Below are positions 25,235 to 30,008 of a DNA stretch of 30,008 bases, one piece after another (the stretch's first letter is position 1; every line of letters starts with the position of its first letter). Origin of the DNA: CAZJGF01 sp964545665 (GTDB lineage: Bacteria; Chloroflexota; Dehalococcoidia; GIF9; AB-539-J10); assembly GCA_964545665.1 (NCBI GenBank), contig CAZJGF010000003.1:1-30008 (forward strand). The letters are read 5' to 3'. The translations under genes were made by a program, and so were the position numbers. Under the pieces are notes generated by a model that was not told the origin of the DNA, did no database searches, and worked only from the letters and a program-made list of their open reading frames with translations.

Positions 25235-26365
25235 GGCTGGTCAAGGGCTATGGTGTCAGGAGCTTTTTCCTTGCTTATGATTTGCCTGGGCGTTTTCGGC
25301 TTTGTTGCTGGTAGGTTGAACGACAGATACGGTCCTCGGCTGGCGCTTATGATCTCCATTGTCGTTATGAGCGCAGGTTATGCGCTTATGGCTACTGTAG
25401 CTGCACCTTGGCAACTTTATGCATTTTACGGGCTTATGGCTGGTGGAGGTTATAGTTTTTGTTACCTGCCAATAGCTTCAATAGCATCACGCTGGTTTGT
25501 GGCCAAAAGGGGAGTTGTATTGGGGGTCACCACGGCTGGGGTAGGAGTGGGTGCGTTAGTCATAGCTCCTTTTGCTCAAGCCCTTATCTCTGAATTTGAC
25601 TGGCGCATTTCTTACCTGATATTAGCTGGACTTCTTGTAATCATAGCTTTACCTCTTTCCAGATTGATGAGGCTCGAGCCCTGTGAGAAAGGTCTCCACC
25701 CCTACGGTCTGGAGAAAATGACGGCAGGTCAACGGAACAATAGTCCTTCGTCCAATACCATGGATTTCACCCTTAAGCAGGCGTTAAGGACAAAGGCATT
25801 CTGGCTTTTGTTTGCAATGCACATGTTCTTTATTTTGCCCCTTCAAATGGTGATGGTTCATCTGAAGGCCTATGCCGCTGACGTCGGCATTGCACCAATG
25901 ATTGCTGCCACTCTCATCGGTCTTGTAGGAGGGGGCAGTGTTTTGGGCAGAGTGATAATGGGCCGACTTTCAGACAAGATTGGGAGGAAAGCGTCTTTCT
26001 TTATTGCTTATCTTTTGCTGGCCATGATGATGTTGTGGCTGATAAAAGCAAGACAACCGTGGCAATTCTATCTCTTCTCAGTCGTGTTTGGCTTTGGCTA
26101 TGGAAACTGTGACATCCTTTTTCCTGCCATAACGGGTGATTATTTCGGAACGAAGTTTCATGGCAGTATTTTTGGAATGGTATCGCTGGCAATCGCTCCT
26201 GGCGGAGCGATTGGTCCGTTACTGGCTGGTTACATTTTTGATACTACGGGAAGCTATGATATTGCTATTATCGTAGGGACTGTGGTGCTCGTTGTGGCTG
26301 CAGGTTGTAGTCTCATTATTAAAGCCCCAGGTACTCCCAAGCCTATTTATAGCGATGCCCGCTAG
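25235..26365 (+). CDS. Second MFS transporter paralogue, 5' end lost in the gap
   Basis: 376 residues are visible, beginning GWSRAMVSGAFSLLM, which aligns with residue 45 of the upstream transporter. The two proteins match closely throughout (SLLMICLGVFGFVAGRLNDRYGPRLALMIS; APWQLYAFYGLM; KAFWLLFAMHMF; QMVMVHLKAYA; MGRLSDKIGRKASFF). The C-terminus is complete (GPLLAGYIFDTTGSYDIA, then KAPGTPKPIYSDAR). This is a tandem duplication of an OFA/monocarboxylate-like transporter. The differences are spread along the protein, so the copies are old enough to have separate roles. Substrate unknown. Confidence 0.93.
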   Translation, partial: GWSRAMVSGAFSLLMICLGVFGFVAGRLNDRYGPRLALMISIVVMSAGYALMATVAAPWQLYAFYGLMAGGGYSFCYLPIASIASRWFVAKRGVVLGVTTAGVGVGALVIAPFAQALISEFDWRISYLILAGLLVIIALPLSRLMRLEPCEKGLHPYGLEKMTAGQRNNSPSSNTMDFTLKQALRTKAFWLLFAMHMFFILPLQMVMVHLKAYAADVGIAPMIAATLIGLVGGGSVLGRVIMGRLSDKIGRKASFFIAYLLLAMMMLWLIKARQPWQFYLFSVVFGFGYGNCDILFPAITGDYFGTKFHGSIFGMVSLAIAPGGAIGPLLAGYIFDTTGSYDIAIIVGTVVLVVAAGCSLIIKAPGTPKPIYSDAR

Positions 26366-26389
26366 ATTCTCCCAGCACTCAGACAAGCT

Positions 26390-26421
26390 TAACACTAAGA
26401 ATTAGAAGCAGCTTAGTGTTA
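26390..26421. repeat. 10-bp inverted repeat between the MFS gene and prs
   Basis: TAACACTAAG (26390-26399) and CTTAGTGTTA (26412-26421) pair perfectly across a 12-nt loop. The right arm overlaps a TATAAT at 26420-26425. It may be a terminator-like hairpin for the MFS transcript (no clear T run) or an operator over the prs promoter. Confidence 0.5.
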
Positions 26422-26425
26422 TAAT
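26420..26425 (+). promoter_or_regulatory. -10 element of a possible prs-secA promoter
   Basis: A perfect TATAAT lies 35 nt before the prs ATG, with no good -35 box at the right distance (AAGAAT at 26397-26402). It is supported mainly by position. Confidence 0.3.
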
Positions 26426-26459
26426 TAGGGCAACATCTCGTATTTGGAGGATGACAACT

Positions 26460-27404
26460 ATGGATGAACTAAAGGTCTTCAGCGGAAATGCCCATCCAGT
26501 TCTAGCAGAGTCGGTATGTGATTACTTAGGCATACCTCTGGGGCGAGTTGATGTCTTTGAATTTTCCAATGAAAATATCTTTGTCCGCATCTTGGAGAAT
26601 GTGCGTCAGCGGGATGTTTTTGTTATTCAGCCCATTTGCTCTCCGGTTAACAAGAGCTTGGTCGAGCTTCTTATTATGATCGATGCCTTTAAGCGAGCTT
26701 CAGCTGGGCGGATCACCGCTGTGGTTCCCTATTATGGCTATGGCCGCACCGACAAGAAAGACCAGCCACGAGTGCCTATTACAGCTCGTTTAGTAGCTGA
26801 TTTGATTACGACTGCCGGAGCCAACAGACTACTCACTGTAGATTTCCACGCTGCTCAAATTCAGGGGTTCTTCACTATACCCGTTGATGAGCTAACCGCC
26901 CTATCTATTCTCAGCCAGTACTTTAAGGAGAAGGCTCTGTCTAATCTGGTGGTGGTGGCTACTGACATTGGCATCTCTAAGCGTGCCCGTGACGTAGCTG
27001 CTAGCCTTGGAGCCTCCTTGGCCATTATTGAGAAAAGACGCCTGGGGAATACTGATGCTACTGAGACCCTTCATGTGATTGGTGAAGTTCAGGGGATGTG
27101 TGCCTTGACTGTGGACGATGAGATTGATACTGCTGGCTCTTTGGTTGGCGTCGTGAGTACCCTTTTGAAGGATGGTGCCACTGAAGTTTACGCCTGTTGT
27201 ACCCACCCTGTTTTCTCAGGACCGGCTATAGAAAGGATTGCTTCCAGCCCGGTGAAGGAAGTGGTGGTAACTGATACCATACCCGTGACCGGAGATAAGA
27301 AGTTGAGTAAGGTTACCGTTTTGCCCATAGCTTCACTCATTGGTGAGGCCATTCATCGTATTCACACTGGCTTATCCGTGGGTGCAATGTTTGAGAGTGT
27401 TTGA
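26460..27404 (+). CDS. prs: Ribose-phosphate pyrophosphokinase (PRPP synthetase)
   Basis: 314 residues. Makes PRPP from ribose 5-phosphate and ATP for purine, pyrimidine, His, Trp and NAD synthesis. The start is the ATG at 26460, 9 nt after GGAGG; the ATG at 26451 abuts that site and cannot use it. Family landmarks include [33 protein letters not shown], and the PRPP-binding loop [10 protein letters not shown]. Two regions differ from common Prs proteins: [12 protein letters not shown] instead of SPDxGGxxRA, and [12 protein letters not shown] instead of HGxxSGPA. These point to a divergent but probably active enzyme. secA begins 8 nt later. Confidence 0.96.
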   Translation: MDELKVFSGNAHPVLAESVCDYLGIPLGRVDVFEFSNENIFVRILENVRQRDVFVIQPICSPVNKSLVELLIMIDAFKRASAGRITAVVPYYGYGRTDKKDQPRVPITARLVADLITTAGANRLLTVDFHAAQIQGFFTIPVDELTALSILSQYFKEKALSNLVVVATDIGISKRARDVAASLGASLAIIEKRRLGNTDATETLHVIGEVQGMCALTVDDEIDTAGSLVGVVSTLLKDGATEVYACCTHPVFSGPAIERIASSPVKEVVVTDTIPVTGDKKLSKVTVLPIASLIGEAIHRIHTGLSVGAMFESV

Positions 27405-27412
27405 ATAGGAAT

Positions 27413-30008
27413 ATGCTTAAGTGGCTTGGTGGTCTGATTGATTCCAACGAGAAGGTGCTAAAGCGTCTTCAGCCTTTGGTTGATCGAATAAACTCGCTGG
27501 AGCCCGATTTTGAAGGCCTCACTGATGCCGAACTTCAGGCTAAAACTGATGAATTCAAAGGTCGGCTAAGGGATGGCGAGAGTTTAGATGCGCTTTTACC
27601 CGAGGCTTACACTGCGGTTAGAGAAGCGGCCAAGCGCACTATAGGGCAGAGGCATTTCGATGTCCAGTTGATGGGCGGCATTGTGCTTCATCAAGGCAAG
27701 ATAGCTGAGATGAAGACCGGTGAAGGCAAGACCTTAGTGGCCACCCTGCCTCTTTATCTTAATGCGCTCGCTGGGCAAGGCTGCCACCTGGTTACCGTTA
27801 ACGATTATCTGGCCAGGCGGGACTCCCACTGGATGGGCCCTATTTACCATGCCTTGGGGATAAGCGTGGCCTGTATTAATGCCCGCCAGGCCTCGGACCA
27901 GCAAGCCCCGTCCTACGTTTATGATTCTGGTTATGAATCAGAAGATAGGAAATGGCCTTTCCTCCGTCCTATCACTCGTCGCCAGGCTTATGAGGCGGAT
28001 ATAACTTATGGCACCAATAACGAGTTTGGTTTTGACTACCTTAGGGATAACATGGTGCTGGATTTGTCTCAATGCGTGCAGCGGCAGCTTAACTACGCCA
28101 TAGTTGATGAGGTTGATAATATCCTTATTGATGAGGCCCGTACTCCGCTGATTATAAGTGGGGCTGCTGAGGAGGCAACACAGAGATATTATACCTTTGC
28201 TCATCTGGCTTCCCGACTTAAAAAGGATGAGGACTATTCTATTGATGAGCGAACGCGCACCGTCCACCTTACTGATGATATTGGTATTCCCAAGGTGGAG
28301 GATGCATTGAGACGGCAAGGTTTACTTAAGGCGCCTAGCCTTTATGACCCCTCAAACTACTTCCTCACTCAGTATCTGGAGAGCGCCCTTAAGGCTCATG
28401 CTCTATTTAAGAGGGACCGGGACTACGTGGTCAAGGATGGGCAGGTTATTATCGTGGATGAGTTCACCGGCAGATTGATGTTTGGGCGGAGATATTCTGA
28501 AGGACTGCACCAGGCCATTGAGGCTAAGGAGGGTGTGAAGATACAGCGAGAAAGCGTCACTTTGGCTACTATCACTTTCCAGAATTATTTTCGCATGTAT
28601 CAGAAGTTGGCTGGCATGACTGGCACTGCTGCCACCGAAGGTGAGGAATTTTACAAGATTTACAAATTGGAAGTGGTGGTTATGCCTACGAACAGGCCAT
28701 TAATTCGGATCGAGTACACTGACCAGGTTTACAAGGATGAGAAAGCCAAGTTTGGCGCTGTAAGCAGGGAGATTGAACAGTTGCATAATGATAGAAGGCC
28801 AGTTCTTATAGGTACAACTTCTATTGAAAATTCAGAGTACTTAAGCGACCTGCTAACAAAGGAGGGTATAGCCCACCAGGTGCTAAATGCCAAGAACCAT
28901 GAGAAAGAGGCTGGCATAATTGCCCAGGCCGGGGGTCTGGGAGCAGTGACTGTGGCTACCAATATGGCTGGACGTGGTGTGGATATTATCCTTGGCGGCA
29001 ATCCCGAAAAGCGTGATCAGGAGGAGTGGCTTGAGGAGCACAGCAAAGTGGTTGAGCTTGGCGGGCTTCATATCATCGGCACCGAGCACCACGAAGCCAG
29101 ACGCATTGATAATCAGCTCCGTGGCCGAGCAGGGAGGCAGGGAGACCCGGGTAGCTCTCGCTTCTATGCTTCCCTGGAGGACGAAATTATGCGTCGCTTT
29201 GGCGGCGAACGCGTTAAGGGGTTTATGCAATGGGCCGGGATGGATGAGAATACTCCTATTGAGCATTCCATGGTCACCAAAGCGATAACCAATGCCCAGG
29301 TGCAGACAGAAGGCTATCATTTTGATATTCGTAAGCATCTTGTGGAATATGATGACGTGGTCAACAAGCACCGTGAGGTAATTTACGCTGAGAGAAAGAA
29401 AATACTCAGCGGCGCTGACCTTAAAGCGAACATAATGTCTATGGTCGAGGATGAAATTCAAGGCATAGTAACCAGGCACTTCGACAGTGATCTGGCTGAA
29501 CCAGACCCGCCTGGTTTGCTTGAGGATGTGTCTCGCATTCTTCCGGCACCGCCGCAATCTGTCATTGCGAGCGAAGCGAAACAATCCCAATCTGATGGCA
29601 AGCAAATCGTAGACAGATTAAGTAGCTATGCTGTTGATCTTTATAACCAGCGGGAACAGGAGATAGGCCCGGGTAATATGCGTCTGGCCGAGCGTATAGT
29701 AATGCTGCGGGTCATTGATAGGTTATGGATGGAGCACCTTACTGCTATGGAACATATGCGTCAGGGAATAGGTCTGCGCGCTGCTGGTCAACAACAGCCG
29801 CTGGTGGTGTATAAGAAGGAAGGCCACGCTCTTTTTGAAGGCCTTCTGTCTAGCATCCAGCATGATGTTGCCCACACTATTTACCATGTTGGCGTCAGCA
29901 AAGAACCTCCACGCAAAAAGCAAGCAGTGGTGGCAGGCAAGAAAGTCGGCCGTAATGCCCCCTGCCCCTGCGGCTCAGGCAAGAAATATAAGCATTGCTG
30001 TGGGAGGT
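27413..30008 (+). CDS. secA: Preprotein translocase ATPase SecA, last residues cut by the window end
   Basis: 865 codons are open to the window end. SecA drives unfolded preproteins through SecYEG. It starts [19 protein letters not shown], with AGGA before the ATG. Walker A is GEGKT at residues 103-107, the DEAD-type Walker B is DEVD at 232-235, and [12 protein letters not shown] follows. Near the C-terminus the helical scaffold segment [24 protein letters not shown] is intact. The protein ends with a SEC-C zinc finger (Cys851, Cys853, His861, Cys862, Cys863), so only a few residues can be missing. A repeat-derived segment lies at about residues 717-729. It is probably co-transcribed with prs. 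Confidence 0.98.
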   Translation, partial: MLKWLGGLIDSNEKVLKRLQPLVDRINSLEPDFEGLTDAELQAKTDEFKGRLRDGESLDALLPEAYTAVREAAKRTIGQRHFDVQLMGGIVLHQGKIAEMKTGEGKTLVATLPLYLNALAGQGCHLVTVNDYLARRDSHWMGPIYHALGISVACINARQASDQQAPSYVYDSGYESEDRKWPFLRPITRRQAYEADITYGTNNEFGFDYLRDNMVLDLSQCVQRQLNYAIVDEVDNILIDEARTPLIISGAAEEATQRYYTFAHLASRLKKDEDYSIDERTRTVHLTDDIGIPKVEDALRRQGLLKAPSLYDPSNYFLTQYLESALKAHALFKRDRDYVVKDGQVIIVDEFTGRLMFGRRYSEGLHQAIEAKEGVKIQRESVTLATITFQNYFRMYQKLAGMTGTAATEGEEFYKIYKLEVVVMPTNRPLIRIEYTDQVYKDEKAKFGAVSREIEQLHNDRRPVLIGTTSIENSEYLSDLLTKEGIAHQVLNAKNHEKEAGIIAQAGGLGAVTVATNMAGRGVDIILGGNPEKRDQEEWLEEHSKVVELGGLHIIGTEHHEARRIDNQLRGRAGRQGDPGSSRFYASLEDEIMRRFGGERVKGFMQWAGMDENTPIEHSMVTKAITNAQVQTEGYHFDIRKHLVEYDDVVNKHREVIYAERKKILSGADLKANIMSMVEDEIQGIVTRHFDSDLAEPDPPGLLEDVSRILPAPPQSVIASEAKQSQSDGKQIVDRLSSYAVDLYNQREQEIGPGNMRLAERIVMLRVIDRLWMEHLTAMEHMRQGIGLRAAGQQQPLVVYKKEGHALFEGLLSSIQHDVAHTIYHVGVSKEPPRKKQAVVAGKKVGRNAPCPCGSGKKYKHCCGR
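29561..29587 (+). repeat. Interspersed palindromic-type repeat translated within secA
   Basis: The stretch beginning GTCATTGCGAGCGAAGCGAA and ending ACAATCC matches, from memory, a short repeat common between genes in many bacterial and metagenomic genomes (ATTGC ... GCAAT ends with a GCGAAGCGAA core). Here it is in frame and gives VIASEAKQS in a variable linker of SecA. One arm is altered (ACAAT instead of GCAAT). I saw no second copy in this window. Confidence 0.55.

Noticed and set aside
24992..26365. A 457-codon open frame running through the N gap
   Set aside because: Its first part lies out of frame inside the upstream MFS gene. Only the part after 25235 is a real transporter sequence.
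28883..29605. A 240-codon minus-strand frame opposite secA
   Set aside because: Antisense to the conserved SecA frame, which runs unbroken to the window end and carries all expected motifs.

Overview
The window looks like a scaffold from an uncultured bacterium: it carries a 100-N placeholder gap and is otherwise chromosomal housekeeping sequence of mid GC content. Several features point to a Chloroflexota (Dehalococcoidia-like) genome. These are an HrcA/CIRCE-controlled hrcA-grpE-dnaK cluster, GatCA together with a bacterial GluRS, an EF-G paralogue with an altered switch I, and an ATP-type PEP carboxykinase homologue. The taxon is an inference from gene content and style and was not tested. 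I see no rRNA, tRNA, CRISPR array, phage or intact insertion sequence.

Layout. 1-1098 has no intact gene, only protein-like fragments on the minus strand and a possible terminator. 1099-8511 (plus) holds a CorA metal channel, a membrane protein with a TrkA-C domain, an MFS transporter with a 240-residue soluble tail, a PLP aminotransferase with a long leader, a cupin and TrpS. 8492-10550 (minus) holds gatC, gatA and a 73-residue protein coupled to gatA. Then comes a divergently transcribed EF-G-like GTPase (plus, 10687-12756). 12761-23548 is a long minus-strand block. Read in its own direction it is hrcA-grpE-dnaK, a PEP carboxykinase homologue, a TraR/DksA zinc-finger protein, lspA, an RluD-type pseudouridine synthase, a small coiled-coil protein, gltX, etfB and etfA. 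Several internal promoters can be read, so it is a string of short operons. 24057-30008 (plus) holds two tandem MFS paralogues split by the gap, then prs and secA, the last cut by the window end.

How the genes work together. GluRS plus GatCA (GatB lies elsewhere) suggests that Gln-tRNA and/or Asn-tRNA is made by transamidation. HrcA, GrpE and DnaK form the stress chaperone unit, with a CIRCE-like operator lying between the promoter and the hrcA start; dnaJ is not next to it. LspA and SecA serve protein export and lipoprotein maturation. EtfAB carries electrons between flavoenzymes. Prs feeds nucleotide, His and Trp synthesis.

I did not find a clearly new multi-gene system. The observations most worth checking are the MFS protein with the long helical tail, the PEP carboxykinase homologue with a changed P-loop, an interspersed palindromic-type repeat translated inside secA, the promoter-to-terminator unit at 23648-23836, and a Trp-rich leader ORF before the aminotransferase.
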